Shown here in pieces: positions 12,479 through 25,784 of a DNA stretch of 64,000 nt. Position 1 is the first letter of the stretch. Each line of letters starts with the position of its first letter. Source of the DNA: Armillaria gallica. Lineage: Eukaryota; Basidiomycota; Agaricomycetes; Agaricales; Physalacriaceae. The translations under genes were made by a program, and so were the position numbers. Where the stretch lies: contig JBANDB010000013.1 of assembly GCA_037576215.1 (NCBI GenBank), positions 1,302,001 through 1,366,000 on the forward strand, given 5' to 3'. A model generated the notes under the pieces. That model made no database searches. It was not told the origin of the DNA and was given only the letters and a program-made list of their open reading frames with translations.

Positions 12479-14736
12479 TTATACTCGCCTCACCCTCAAC
12501 GGAACCCTCGCATCCTCTTCGCCGACGACTTTCGGTCTAGGTAAAATGCTTCCCGAATGTTTGCCAATAACTGTATCTCGTCCACCAGGGAACTCGAACG
12601 CAAAGTTCTTGACAATGACAAACAGCACAGCCTAAAGACAGAATTCAGCAAAAAGTGTACTATTTCCGGAGAAATTAACTTACCTTGAATTCAGTCAAAG
12701 CGAACGTCTTCCCGAGACACGTCCTAGGTCCATTTACGAACGTTAAGAGGTGTCGATGTCCCTTTATCTCCTTCGCCCTCGGCGCACTGTCCTCCAGCCA
12801 TCTCTCCGGTTTGAACTCCTTCGCGTCGGGGCCCCAAATCTCTTCGGATCTATTCAGCGTCCGAATGGGGGTGGTGAGTAGCGTTCCTTTGGCAACGAAG
12901 ATGCTGTCAATCGTCTCGCCAGACTTGGTCACTACGGGTGTAGCGAGAGGAAGGATGTCGTCTTCTGCTGCCTTCATGAAGGAGTAAGGCGAAGGGCACT
13001 CAGTCGCTGGAGGATAGAATACGCACCACCCTCGTGGTCTCTGAAACAGGTGGGTGGGTCCGTAGGGCCTCATGTACGACTGCGTCGAGGTATGGGAGGC
13101 TCGAGTTGAGCTGCTCCCACGTTGGATCGGTGTTGCCGAACTGCACTAGCTCTGTGCGGAGCTTATTTTGTATGTCGACGTTCTTGCACATTTCAATGAG
13201 GGCCCACTGCGCAACACGTGGTCCATCAGTTCTATCTGATGGATGATCGATACGAGCCCACATACTGTGAGACTGACTGGACACGAGCATTTCAGTACCC
13301 GATTTGGTTTTATAGAGGATCAGTACTTACTACTCGTTGTTTCATAGCCTGAAATGCTTAGCTTTCAGAATTGACGAACCCATCTGGGACACTCACCCGC
13401 TAGTAGCAACAAGTTCTAAAGTTCAAGATTGTCAGATGACAAAACGAGGGAAATAATTTCTGAGTACCATCTGCCGTAGGCTATCATCAGTAAAGGGTCA
13501 TAAGTACGGGATTGAGCAGGAATACCTGTGCTATGATTTCTTCTCGAGACATGTGAATGTCGGCATCATTCGTCTCGGACTTGACTACATATGAACGGAA
13601 TCAGCTTCCTGTCAGGGCCGGGAATCGTCACACTCACGTAGGAGGCCCAATACAGATTTGTCCTCTTCGTTCCCATGCTCTTTGGCCTTGGCCAGGAGCT
13701 GGTCAGCTATGCTGGTAAACACACGGTTCATGGCAGCTAGACTTCCTTTCCTCTTGGAAGGTAACCGGAGAACAGCCGGAAACACGTTACCCACTATGAC
13801 CGTGAAAGCGAAAAAGACGGCACCACTGCTCAAGTCTAAGCTGTCGAAGATTTGAGGCTTGCCGTCGATAGCGCCAAAGTCGTGAGAGAATCCTGCTATA
13901 CCGATGCTATCCATCCTAGGTGGGTAATTGGATCAGCCAATGAGCGCTATGTACTTGAATGATTGCCTCACGAGATGCGATTCATCCTTGGAGATGGGCG
14001 TCAGTCGGTCGTTATTATCACCAGGCACAACATACCAGTTTTGCACATCAATCGTAGAGGTCCCGTCGCTTGCTTCCAGAATGGCGTCCCAAGCAGACGA
14101 CGTCTAGGTGACATTTGGGAAAATATTCGATGAATGTAAGGATTATATATGTACCCTGTGTGCCGAGTCATAGAAAACATGGGTAAGATCACGTATAGCT
14201 GCGTTGCTGAATGCTGGTAGGAGAAATTTGCGCTGCCTAAATGAAGTCAGCCCCCAGTCACGATGCGTGAAAGGGAGAGATTGCCTTCGATGTAGGTCTC
14301 CTTCCACCCATACCAAATTCCTTCCGAACTGCGAGCCAAGACACATCAGACGAGCGTGCTCATATTTTTCCTAGAGTAAAAACTAAACCATAATTTCGAT
14401 GATCCTGCGGATTATGGGCGTCTTGACGTATACAACCGCCTCTCTTGAATAGAAATGCGCAACGGCCTTCGGGTCACAAAGAACCAGTTTCTGCTGTCCC
14501 AGGAATCCAGATATAGTGTAGACAGAACCATACTCTGCTGACCATTGCTCATACATGAGACCTACATCCTCGGAATTGCGGATAACATTAGCGAGACCAA
14601 AAAGCCAGCTTGGGCTCGGAGGTCCTCGTAGCTCGGTAGCTAGGCTTTTACGATTTGTCGAGACCTTGTAGATAAGACAGACAGCGACCAGAAACAGGCA
14701 GATGTCTGTAGCCGATATTTGGTATGACGGCGCCAT
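12479..14736 (-). CDS. Cytochrome P450 monooxygenase
   Basis: A haem-thiolate monooxygenase that would use molecular oxygen and electrons from NADPH-P450 reductase at the endoplasmic reticulum. The substrate is unknown. About nine or more exons on the minus strand can be followed. The first (14736 to about 14390) has a hydrophobic N-terminal anchor (ISATDICLFLVAVCLIYKV) and a proline-rich hinge (RGPPSPSW). The C-helix region reads EGDLHRRQRKFLLPAFSNAA. The I-helix core is split by an intron (LLLLAG / YETT, about 13350-13405). The K-helix is EALR (about 13050), followed by FKPERW. The haem loop is FVNGPRTCLGKTF (about 12705-12745), with the ligand cysteine present. The last exon ends at a TAA at 12479-12481. 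All key motifs are present, so it is probably functional. It resembles the abundant Agaricomycete P450 clans, but no family number is claimed. It is not next to an obvious biosynthetic core enzyme. Confidence 0.88.
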
Positions 14737-15462
14737 AATACGATGAGGGTGTCGTGGACCACGAGACGAACATCAGCACCTTTTTATGTCTCCGGAATCG
14801 AGATGTTCCATCGACGGGCGGAGATGACAAGACTCGTATTAGTAACTGATCACCTTACTGGTATGTCCGGCATTTCCGCAGCCAATTGGAAGTCACATCA
14901 TTCGCACTCGCATTCGCATTCGCATCTCTGTGAGAATTCTTGCCGGTGAATGTCGCAGATGATGTTAGCCCTAATGATAGCGGGTGGGATTACATAATCA
15001 TTCTTTATGCTTCAAACCAACAAAGAAAACCGAAAGTAAATGATACAAGAATCGGGCGCACCCAACAAAAGGGCCGTACCACATCAAACATGATATGGAT
15101 ATACATATCCTGGAGGCTTCCGGAACTCTAGCGCGCGCAGAACCGTATGATGCCTGCCATGGGTAAACCCAGGTGCAACAAACAAGTCTCGCTCGATCAC
15201 AGGGTAATCGACGCCATGGCTAGAAGGAAAAAAGTTAATTCGCTATCTGAATATTCAAAAGAGCGCCGAACGCTACTTACACATCTTGAACATGCCGGCT
15301 CACGCTTTCATGGGTTGCCCACTGCTCCAAATATTCAGAACAGTGCTGACAAGACCACGTCGTGGACATATCGGGATCCAGCTCTACTTCCTGTAGCTTC
15401 GATTGCTCTTCCGTGGTGAGTGCCCTGATCTTGGTGGAACCGTTGTGTAAATGGACGTTAAT
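14737..15462. other. Spacer between P450 and F-box genes
   Basis: Contains a short run of near-CATTCG hexamers around 14898-14925 and otherwise nothing recognised. It is the P450 promoter region on one side and the 3' flank of the F-box gene on the other. Confidence 0.5.
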
Positions 15463-17832
15463 CTAGACGGGAGCAGAGTTAAGATATGCTTTATTACCAA
15501 ACAATGCGATACCCACACATTGACGCCATGTCAGTAAAGGGCGCCCAAATAAAATGTTCCCACCACCGAGTCTAAACATGTTAACAGGACAGTCCATGCA
15601 TAGGAAGGTGTCCCCCAAAGAATCCATTTCTTCAATGGTCGTCGTAGCAGGGTCGCGTGACACTATGCGTACCAAATAGGAAGCCATAGAGGACCGCTGA
15701 GACCGAGAGTCAAAGGTGATATCACCGTTGCCTCTACATTCGTAGAAACTGTCAATGTTCTGAAAGCCGAAGTCCCAGTAAATATAGGAACGGTGCAGAT
15801 GACAGCGGTGCCGCCATAGATCGGCATAGGTCCCACTGTAATTATGGCATCTAGAACACCCAAAAACACAGATAGCCAACGTTGTTGTGTCGATGGTGGT
15901 GTTAACTTGCGAACCGAGCTCGGCAACGGCCAAATTCCGTACGCGGGTCGCTCTCTCCTGTTGCCACGCTGCAATTAAGTTCGGCAACTCTTCCATTGCA
16001 CGAGAAAAACTGGATTCTGTGATTTGGTCCTTTGTTGGGCTCTCCAATACGGACTTGAACACAGCGAACATGCAAACATCCATGTACGGCGGCATTTGTT
16101 TCCATACAGAGGGGACAAACCCACGCTGATAGGACGTATATAATGTCTTCAAGATGTCTGTGCGCCGCTGCAGAGCTCGACTGCACTCGTATTTTGCGAC
16201 CTCATCCCTGTGTTGTGCGATCGTGTCTTCGAGGCCAGGAAGAATCTTTTTCCAGCCTGACGGTTGTCATGAGGAGGTGAATGCAGAGAAGTAGGAAATG
16301 CTCACTAGAAGATGTAAGTTTCGCGCTCTTCCGAACTGAATTACGCCATCTGATAGCGGACATATCGTCCTGAGTATATCCTAATTCGAGAAGGCGACTT
16401 TTGATCCTATGATTGGCGATGAGACCCATTCAAATCATGATACAAAAGGAAACTTGCTCTTGATACCTCTCCGCCATCAATTGCTCCGACTCATCCGCTT
16501 TGGTGGCTTCATACTGAGCCTTCCACTCCAGGCATTTTTCGGCATGCTAGTCTAAGAGGTCAGTACGAAGAAACGCATGCTGAAGATGTCCGCTTACTTT
16601 GAGAATGTCCTCCACCAAATTCTTTCGCTCTTTTATGAACCCCGATAGATGCTTAGAGGAACCAGGCTTGCGGTCAGATTTCAAACGGTCAAGTTTGTCT
16701 ATTATCTCGTCGATGTCGGGAGCCCAGTAAAAGCGGCTGCTGTTACTGAAAGTTGTGATTCCGGCTTATTTAATAAATCAATTGAATGAATCAGGTATAT
16801 GATGCCGGTAGATCTTACTGTTCGTGTGAGGAATGAGACTCAGAACCTCGGCATCTGCACCTGGGAACAACTTTGCTACCCTTGGCTCATAAATCAGGCT
16901 GAAGCGAGCTCATGTCAGTAATTCGATTTCACATAAATGATGATGGACGGACTTGGGCTTCAAGCACCGCTTGCAGATGCGCCGGCGAAGCATCCAGTCC
17001 ACACGAACATGTCTTGTGTCGCACACCTGCTCCGTGTCACAAATTAGGAGCAAAAACATGCTATCCGAAGACGTACATCGCAAGCTGATACTCCGAACAA
17101 AAGATCGACCCATCGATACTCGGAAATATCTTGTGGAGGCTCGATTCCTCCTTCAGCCTCCCTGACAGCCTTCCAAACGAACGAAACATTATTTGCAGTC
17201 AAAGTGCGACAAAAATTGGCATCAGCTCGTGATAGATTGATAAGATCTCGAGGAGTCAAAATGCTACAGACCTAAAATTCTGTTCAATACCTCAGTATAT
17301 CAGATACAGAGATAACGTACAGCGAATATGATATCTAATGGCATCGTTGGTAAGAGACTCAAATCACGTCGCCGCTTTTGCTGTCTTGCCTTGCCTTTGT
17401 CTTGAGTTTCCTTTGAAAGCTTCTTCGCACTTGTGGTCTTTGAGCTTCTTCGCATTCGTTTCGCGGGGCTGCGCTTGAGCTCTGGTACACAATGTTAGAT
17501 GTATTTTTCAGTACGACTGGTCCCTTACCATGTGAAGGGCCTTCAGATACGCATCCGCTGTCGTTTTCCGCAGTTTCCACTTTCCAATCTTCTTCCGCTT
17601 GCCCTCGTTGTGCTGAGTTGGACTTCGATCCTACCACATTCATCTCTATCAGAGAGCGGTCTCGAGGGAGAAGGGCACAAAGTGCACCTTGTGAACATCC
17701 TTCGTTATCGTTTTCATTGCTGTTATCTTGATCCTGAGATTGCCTTTCTGCGGCTTCAAAACATGATTGAGCGAGACTCTTCCGTTTGGAAGGCACTTTT
17801 ACTCTTGTAGAGCGGCGTGTTGGATCAGCCAT
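15463..17832 (-). CDS. F-box protein with zinc-ribbon-like segment
   Basis: This belongs to a lineage-expanded Agaricomycete F-box family, a likely SCF ubiquitin-ligase adaptor. The start is the ATG at 17832 (MADPTRRSTRVKVPSKRK, basic and nuclear-signal-like). After a disordered region, an intron (17484-17528) keeps phase into a lysine/arginine-rich stretch and the F-box. The F-box is split by an intron: LLPTMPLDIIFA joins VCSILTPRDLINLSRAD. Then come NNVSFVWKAVREAEGG and YRWVDLLFG, and a cysteine pair followed by WMLRRRICKRCLKP, a typical zinc-binding element of this family. Further exons lead to the C-terminal region (15463-16152) with HNYSGTYADLWRHRCH and a final ILFGRPLLTWRQC. Several internal junctions between 16200 and 16950 were not individually checked. 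The two other F-box genes in the window are not close relatives. Confidence 0.75.
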
Positions 17833-18251
17833 TTCGGATGTAAAAGGGAGCTGAAGTGCAAATGAACAAACGCGGAAGCGAGATGGTGGTAGTCTGAGTC
17901 TAAGGAACGGTGGCCCGCGATCACATTTCACGATAAGATTACCTTTTTCGGATTGTGTAATTTTGTAGGTCCACAATTCCATGTTCATTTTTTTCATTCC
18001 GTTCTGAACAAATACTCTAGCACCAGATAGTACTGATGTGCCGGTAGAAAATCCAATTTCTAGTACTGCTAATAACAGGATAGGCAGCTATAGTACAGAC
18101 ACTCGCCCCATCGAAACAACCGCCGGTCCGCAGCTCTTTGAAATCCAATGTTACCAACTCGCGGACAAGTCAACCCTGGGGCTGGGAGCATTCACTCCTG
18201 TAGCAACATAGTGGAGTTTAAAACGCAAGACGTGGGAGCCCCCATCGTATT
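17833..18251. other. Spacer between F-box and ATPase genes
   Basis: Upstream region of the minus-strand F-box gene and 3' flank of the ATPase gene. An in-frame open extension of the F-box first exon reaches 17997, but it has no better start. No other feature seen. Confidence 0.4.
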
Positions 18252-21200
18252 CTACCCCTTCAAGTCGTCCGTCGAAGGTCGGATATACAGCCAACGCTTT
18301 AACAGAGGTCTTCTCGCCATCTTCCATAGCTCACATCCGATGAGGAAGATGAGGGTCATGCCGAAGACAATGCCCCATTCCCAGCTAATACCTCGTTGGT
18401 AAAATACCGAAGAGTTGAATCCGGGGATATAGATAGCTATTTTCGTGCTCAATCATCGGAATTAAATCCAAGTAGAACGCGCTACTCACGCAAAACGACG
18501 GTGATCATTCCGCCAACAACAGAAATCAAGAGCACCTTGTTGGCCCAAAGGTCTTTATAAAATGCTCTTCCGGGCGTCAAAGAGAATAGGGAACGGTCGA
18601 CTTAACAAAAAGAAATCAGTCTTGCACACGAAAGCATGTATGAGACACTCACAGGACTTCAATTCCAGAGCATATAGCAAAATCTGGAAAATCAATGTCG
18701 CAAAGACCGTAGATCGCGCTCGGAATACGAGATTACACCCTTCAGATGCCGCACGATTACACTCCCTGTACAAATCGTCGTTACCCTTTCCATAGACCAC
18801 AATAACGAACTTAATATGCGGGAAAACGTCAGTACGAGTTCCAAATTATAGAAGTAAAGCAATGGCGTACACTGAGCAAGCAAGTGGCGCCCATGATAAC
18901 CCCGTAGACCATGGTATCAATGATAATGGGCCAGGTAAAAACGCCGTCCTTGACAGAGTGAGGAGGCCGTTGCATCAGATCAGGATAAGCAGCCTCCAAA
19001 CCAAGACCAAAGGCTGGCGGAGAGCTAGTCAACTATATAGCATTCTATTAGAGCTACGAAGACGACAATCGAAAAGATGCCTACCATGTTCACCCAAAGC
19101 ACAGCGAGAGGGCTTAGCGGGAATACACTACGGCCGTCTTCATCAATGAAGCATAGCCCTACAATCAGGAGCACAACCTCGGCAACGTTGGTGGTGAGAA
19201 GATGCAAACAAAGCGTTGGATGTTCGTAAAGATCCTCCGTCCTTCCGTGATCGCAGCACGAATCGAGTCAAAATTACTTTAGGGACGATGATTAGCTGCG
19301 AAGTCACAAGACTTCTGCAGATTGACTTACTCGTCGGTCAAAACCAAGTCGGACGCATCTTTGGCGACATCAGAGCCAGCCATTCCCATCGCGATGCCAA
19401 CAGGCGCGAGTTTCAATGCCGGGGAGTCGTTGACGCCATCACCAGTCATGGACATATGCTTGCCCCTCCTCTTTCCGGCTTGGATCATCCGCACTGCGAA
19501 GATAGAGTCGGCGCCTGAATGGCAACACCAGACCAAACACGCACCTTTAGTCTCTGGCGCGCATCGCGCAATCACTAATGGAAGCTCAGGAAGAGCATCA
19601 ATCTCGTCATCCGTAAACCTATCGAACTCAATTGCCTAAAGTGCACTGTCAGGATACCTACATCTAAAAGGGGAAGAATCGAACTGACTGTCATAACAGC
19701 ATTCTTGGGTGCGTCTGGTGTTATAATATCGACGGATTCTGCAATGGCCTTGGCAGTCGTAATATGGTCGCCTGTCAACCTAGGAATGGATGATATCAGC
19801 TGCGCATTGGATACGAGACTTAGCGCGGCTCACATATGAACTATAATCCCTGCGGCCCTGCACGCCCTGACCGCTCCCGCAGACTCCGGTCTTGGCGGGT
19901 CAAAGATACCGGCAAGCGCCATAAATGTCAGGTCCTTCTCTGCATCTTCGCGGGAGATGTTCTGGACGTCTGAGCAGTCTATCGTTCGCTGGGCAAGAGC
20001 GATAACACGGAGACCTTCGGATGCTAGTTCTTCCGCCTTGACAAGGAATGTACGTTTAACGTCTTCAGTCAGTGGGGAATTGTCCCTCGGTTTGGTGAGC
20101 GGAGACGGAACGTAGGCCACGCAAGAATCTAAGATTCTCTCAACCTACACAACACGAGAGTGAGAAAAATCGCAGACATAAACGAATCCACGTACCGCTC
20201 CTTTGCACATCACAACGGTGGCTTGTTGCTCTGTGTCATAGTAGATAGTGGACATCCGTTTGATCGAGCTCGAAAAGGGGAACTCGACCAGAAACTTGAA
20301 CCGCTTGTTCAACTTCGCCTCGTCATCAGCAAACCGAATCTTTGCAGCATGCTCAGCATCGTTTTTCTCGACGATACTTCTGCTGCTAGAAACCGAACTC
20401 CCCGCGGTCAATGAAGGTTGTCCCAGGCCCAGTTTGGTAGCGAAAACTTGGAGAGCAACTTCCGTTGGATCACCAGTGGACTTCCATTCGCCTTTCAAGT
20501 TCATATGGATGCTATGATCCGACTGTTAGTAGTAAAATATGATACGTTTTTGAAGGCTTACGAGGAAACGTTGCACAGTGCGGCAGCGCGAACAGCTTGT
20601 GCGAACCCCTCATCGAGTTTTCCGGCTTCCACTATGGAACTCTTCTCGTCATTGCCTTGTCGTACAGTACCAACGGGCTCAATGGCGTTGTGACCTGTCT
20701 CTGCGGAATAGGTCGCAGAGTCAGATCCAAGCCCGCCTAACCAAAATGTGCGCACGGACATTTGACCTACGAGGATAAATGAGTTCCGGAACACGCTATT
20801 GGAAATGATGGACTCACCCAACGTGAGGGTCCCTGTTTTGTCGCTGCAGATATCGGTAACGCCGCCGAGATTCTCAAGGGCATCGAGCTTGCGAACGATA
20901 ACATTCTCCGAAGCCATCTTTCTCGTTCCTACCGCCATAGTGAGCGTTAAGACGGCGACGAGTGATTCGGGGATGATGGCGATCGCAGAAGCAATAGCGT
21001 ACAAGACGACTTCATTGTTGATGTCAAACTTGGCAGCACTGAACACGATGATAGCCAAGAGAATCGCACACCCAAATAGGATGAACGCTAATTTGGAGAG
21101 CTTCATTTGGAGAGGCGTCCCACCGCGAATGCCGCTGGAAAGAAGGTTGATATCAGGGACATCGAAGAAAAGAAGAAAAGAAGCTTACAGGAAGTGTAAA

Positions 21201-22319
21201 ATATTATCCCAAATCCGAAAGCCCAATGGTGCAGTAGCATCTCGCTTGCCTGTCGGGCTTTGATTCATCGCCTCAGCAATGCGTCCAATCTAAGTACGAT
21301 AATCAGTTATCAAGACCCTTCGAGGTTATAGTCGCACGTACCTGGGTATTCATACCAGTTCCAATGGTGATGCCAACACCGCGACCTTTAGTGACCACAG
21401 TAGATGAGTAACATAAATTCAGGCGATCACCGATGGGCATTTCCAACTGAGGATCATCGATGTCCTCGATATCCTTAGCAACTAAGTCGAGGGTTAGTAT
21501 AAAATGCGACTCAGTATGCTTGTAGACCGACCTGGTACTGACTCTCCGGTCAGCAATTGCTCAGATACTTCGAGATTGGAAGTGCTGATTAGACGGAGCT
21601 GTAAACAGAGATTAATTAAGAAAAGCTTGGTGCAAGAATTGGGGTACATACATCTGAGGGTACCACGTCTCCATCCTTGATCATCACCACATCCCCAGGA
21701 ACGACAGTCTTGGCAGGAACATGCAGACTTTCACCGTTCCGGATGACCAGTGCCGTGGGACTAGAAAGTTGACGAAGCGACTCCATTGTCTTCTCCGCCC
21801 GATACTCTTGGAAGAACCCAACGCTGATAATCCGTTCGTTCAGAGACGCTGCGACAGAAGAAACACAAACGTACGTCGTGTTCAATACTATGACGGCTGC
21901 GATAACGGCGCCTTCTATAAAATCTTGGACACCAAAACTTAGAGCTAATGCGGCGAGAAGCACGAGGGTCAAGGCATTTGCTAAAATGATACAGATAAGA
22001 GAATGATACGGGGATAAGAGTCAAAAATCGTACCAAGCTGGCCTACCAAGACGCGCCAAGCAGAAACGCCTGTCCGTCCCTTTAATAAATTCTCTCCATA
22101 TCTCTCTAGTCGTCTGTGGGCTTCATTTTTAGAGAGCCCATCCGTTCGCGATGTCCCTATCTCAGACACCAGTTCTTCAATCATAAACGTATGCGCCGAA
22201 GAAGCCACATTGGAAAAATTCGGATTGGTGGGGGTAACAGTGACAGAGTAGTTAGTGTTGGTGCGACTGCTGAGTTTAAGTTTATCAGAGTTGGTGTTCC
22301 TGAAAAATCGGATACCCAT
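18252..22319 (-). CDS. ENA-type (P-type IID) Na+/K+-exporting ATPase
   Basis: This pump would use ATP to expel sodium or potassium across the plasma membrane, giving salt and alkaline-pH tolerance. The call rests on pattern. The N-terminal cation-ATPase motif reads [19 protein letters not shown]. The actuator-domain motifs are [18 protein letters not shown] and LLTGESVP. Helix 4 contains [20 protein letters not shown], characteristic of ENA pumps. The phosphorylation loop is [11 protein letters not shown], with the catalytic aspartate present (about 20830-20845). The hinge reads [13 protein letters not shown] (about 19415-19450), and the late segment [17 protein letters not shown] is also ENA-like. 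Many short introns interrupt it. The start is the ATG at 22319 and the stop is at 18252-18254, after a basic tail. All catalytic motifs are seen, so it is probably functional. A calcium-pump identity is less likely because of the helix-4 and C-terminal patterns. Confidence 0.9.
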
Positions 22320-22370
22320 GATGAATAGAAAGTGGGTTGTTTATCGAGAGACTGGTCATTGAAGGTGCCA

Positions 22371-22378
22371 TTTATATA
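22371..22378 (-). promoter_or_regulatory. TATA-like box of the ATPase gene
   Basis: Read on the minus strand this is TATATAAA, ending about 50 bases before the ATG at 22319. Spacing and sequence fit a TATA box. No other promoter element was recognised. Confidence 0.45.
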
Positions 22379-23205
22379 GTGGAGGAGCACTCGATCAGCA
22401 GCCAAGACAGGAACCTCTTGGTCCCAAGAGGCTGTACACCCGAACGAATCTGCCTTATGACTCATACGAGCCCATACCAAGACATCCCGACTTGACATTC
22501 AGTCCTAGCACCCCAAGGCGGCTGGGCAAACTCAAAAAGCGGGTCCAAGATGATCCATATTTCGCATAAGGGGGTAATGCAGGATTCGGAATGTCGAGCT
22601 CTCGTCGCGACTTACCAAGAATGAATTAGACGACGCGTCCTGGTTGGAAGTTGGGCGGTTGTTGTGCCAATCCAGACATTGGCCTTCGAGCCAAGCACAG
22701 TCAAATGGCAACGCCAAGCAATTCAACCGGCATAGTAGGGCATACCCCACTTCAGCCCCACAATGAGATTATCATGTGAAAAATGTCTGGATTCATTAGG
22801 CTTAGATTTTTTCTGCTTATCTTTGACGCGATGAAAAGGAGAGTATATGGTTGAGGAGGGATTCGTATCGTTATCGACGAGGAGTGTATGGTAAACTTGA
22901 CCAGCAGTCTGAGAAGGGGAGGCAGATCTCAGATAGCAGATGGAAAGGACTGACTGGTATACCCAATTCTTTTTTCTTCTCTAAAAAAAATAGTAATGCT
23001 AGATGTCTCAGGAGATCCTGCTTTGCTTTCAACTGCTACGACACCTCAAAGCCTCAAAGGATTGATTGGAAAAATTCGTAGCGGGGCTGGTCGCTGCATG
23101 CTGTCTTTAGTCGAAGCACGAGAGCGCCCAAAGGTGCCGTTTGACGCGGTCTCATGTCATCCGGACCGTCGCCCTCGCGGTGACGGGAGTAAAGGACCAG
23201 GAACG
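22379..23205. other. Spacer between ATPase and F-box pseudogene
   Basis: Short frames only. From about 23210 the sequence becomes similar to the 5' flank of the second F-box paralogue (about 25577). Confidence 0.45.
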
Positions 23206-23209
23206 ACGG

Positions 23210-24856
23210 AAACCCACCACTGGACACGTGCAAGACACCACGTGGGACGCGACGCGTGTGTTTGACTCTGTTGCCCATTGACCCTGTTCCTTATTCCCAA
23301 CGACCGCACGCCAGACCAGGTGTTCTTATCCCAGGAGTCTAGGTAATAAGTACTTTTCTGCATAGTGGGTGCAGCGCTGCTCTGCAGCAATGTCGAAAAG
23401 ACGTCTAACAGCCCGAAGCGATAGGCTAGTATCCTTCTGCATATTCTCCTGCCCTTGTCTGATTTCCGTAATCTAGGTCAGGGCCGGTTGTGGTACCACG
23501 ACATCGAATTCGAAAGGATCTGATCGCATCATTACCTCAAGAACTGGTCAATCTTATCATAGACAACCTGAAGCGCAACTACCGATCCCTCCTTTCGTGT
23601 TCCCTTGTCTGTCGAGCCTTTGTATCGCGTACCAGGGAGATCCTCTTTCGGCGTATCTTCCTTAGCTCAGGGGCAATCTGTAACAAGCTCCTTTTACTGC
23701 CAACATCCACCCTCGTATGCATCAAGTCACTTCAGATGATTTATGGCATTCTGGGCGGTACCCAAAGCGTCCTAAATCATCCCGCTTTTCCCCAACTCAT
23801 GAAACAGCTTGGGCCGCTGCGGCTTACCCTCGGTCACCTACCATGGTCGCAACTGAATGGCGGTGCGCGGTGGGCATTGTCTACCCATTCCTTTCGCAAC
23901 ATCAAACTTGGCAGAGCACGTTTCCGAGCGTCGCCGATCTGTGCGACTTTCTCCGCGGTTCACACGAGCTTGACACGCTGATCCTTGAAGACCTGGAAAT
24001 AGAGGATACCTTTGTTCCGTCGTCGTATTCCCACGATCAAAAGGGAGCGTCAGTATCGCGGCTGAGACTGCGCGCCCATAATAAAGAGTCAAGTATTTTC
24101 AAGACCATCATCGATGCGCGTGTATGTCCTGTATCATTCGACAAACTTTGCGATCTCGACGTCACTATCTCGAGTGCGGAAGAACTAGTAACTCTGCAGA
24201 ACGCATTGGAGAAGTTGGACACTCTCAAAACACTTAAGATATCTCATATTCTTTATGGTAGGTGAATCGTTCTGGCGCATAGACAAAGCCTGACTTTTTG
24301 GTCAGACTCCCATGACGGACCGCTTCCGCGTCCACGTCTGAATCTCAAAACCGTGCACCACCTAAAGTTACAACTGCATGATTTTCACAATACTACGTCC
24401 CCAACAGTACACGCAGATCTCTTCGAATGGTGGTACGAAGTTTGGGCGACGACCAAAGTTACATCCATGGAAGAGCTTTCTATTAAAACGTACTTCGAAT
24501 CGCGTTGGGACGATGGTTACGATGTCACCGTTTGGTCTAAGATAGTCACCGCTCTGTCACGTCCTGCATGGGCTCGCCTATCAGAGCTGCTCATCATAAT
24601 CGACGCCGATGAGTATGATCTTGGACAGGATCTTTATCCGTATCGAGACGCCATCCTGTGTGCTATAAAAAATAGTTCCATGGATGTTTGGGTCGAAGTG
24701 TAAGCTTCCCTTTTACTCATCGTCCATCTGTCGTTAATATCCCTGATCAGCGAATATCCCGCGGCCCATTATGAACCAGATGAGGCGATGTACTCAGGAT
24801 CCGAAGACGAACGGGAGGATGAGGACGTCGGATACAGTGACTTGGATGACTGGTAA
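23210..24856 (+). pseudogene. Broken tandem copy of an F-box gene
   Basis: This is the upstream member of a tandem pair with the intact gene at 25785-27205. It keeps the F-box region (LPQELVNLIIDNLK, then SLVCRAFVSRTREILFRR), the middle and the acidic C-terminus ending SDLDDW, with both introns in the same places. Two lesions are visible against the paralogue. First, the start: the paralogue's ATGGGATGCGTATC is ATTTCCGTAATC here, so the ATG is gone and an in-frame TAA stands upstream. Second, one base is missing near 23911-23916: the paralogue has CTTGGGAGGAGTG, this copy CTTGGCAGAGCAC, and the frame changes there. The coordinates include the duplicated 5' flank from about 23210. Coding similarity starts near 23466. 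Confidence 0.8.
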
Positions 24857-25570
24857 AGCGGCGTATTCAGCCAACGTATCTATGCTTGCTACAAAACCGC
24901 CAATACCTCGGGAACTCCTGAAATGGACTCTGATGTATTGCTTCTATGACACAACAAACTTCGTTACCCGAATGCTATCGAGAAATAACTCCAAATAAGC
25001 AGCCTATCTCACAAGAGGGATATCTTTCTCTTCGAAACGGTGGATCGTGCTCTCGGATAAGAGTACGAAGTCGGACAACGAAAAGCGGCGGCGATGCCGA
25101 GAGAAAGAAAGCTGGTGAAACAATTTATTTAAAACGGTAAGTAGAAGGGATCACATCAAACCGAGATCTTAGGCTAAAGGTAAGCAACTGGATGGTTAGT
25201 GACATCATAGCGAGAGATCACAGTAAGCTAATTCGCCCTTCCGCAGTTTCTTACACGTAAAAGTGGCTTCCCATTCGCATGCATGGCAAGTCCGCTGACA
25301 TTATGCCCCTGCTTTTCAATCACTCCTCTGTATGGAGTACGGCTATACCAGTGCTATGAGTCCCAGTCATACCGGGACTCCCTTTTTAACAAGATCTTTC
25401 TATCTTCAGCTCCCATATCGGGACGAAATCACATATATATAATTTCGCGGCAATTTATCATGTTCTTTGGCCCGACATTTGGGAGGTTTTGGTCGTTAAT
25501 CCACAAACTGTTCTGTTATGTGGACAGAGAATGAAACGACTGAAGGTCATAAAGAGAGTAACCTAATTGA
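24857..25570. other. Spacer between the tandem F-box copies
   Basis: No gene recognised. It is the 3' flank of the broken copy and ends where the duplicated promoter region of the intact copy begins. Confidence 0.5.
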
Positions 25571-25784
25571 AATTGGACCACTGGACACGTGGAACGCGGC
25601 GCGTGTGTTTGACTCTATTGTCAATCGACCTCGCTCTTTTTTCAACCCAACTAACACACGTTGATCTAGCGTCCTCCTTTGACACGAAACATATTCCAGA
25701 AACAGAAATGTCGAAAGGACATCGAAAAGGCCGCAGTTCAAGGTCAAGGCTAGTATACTTCTGCGTATTTTCTTGCCTTTCCTG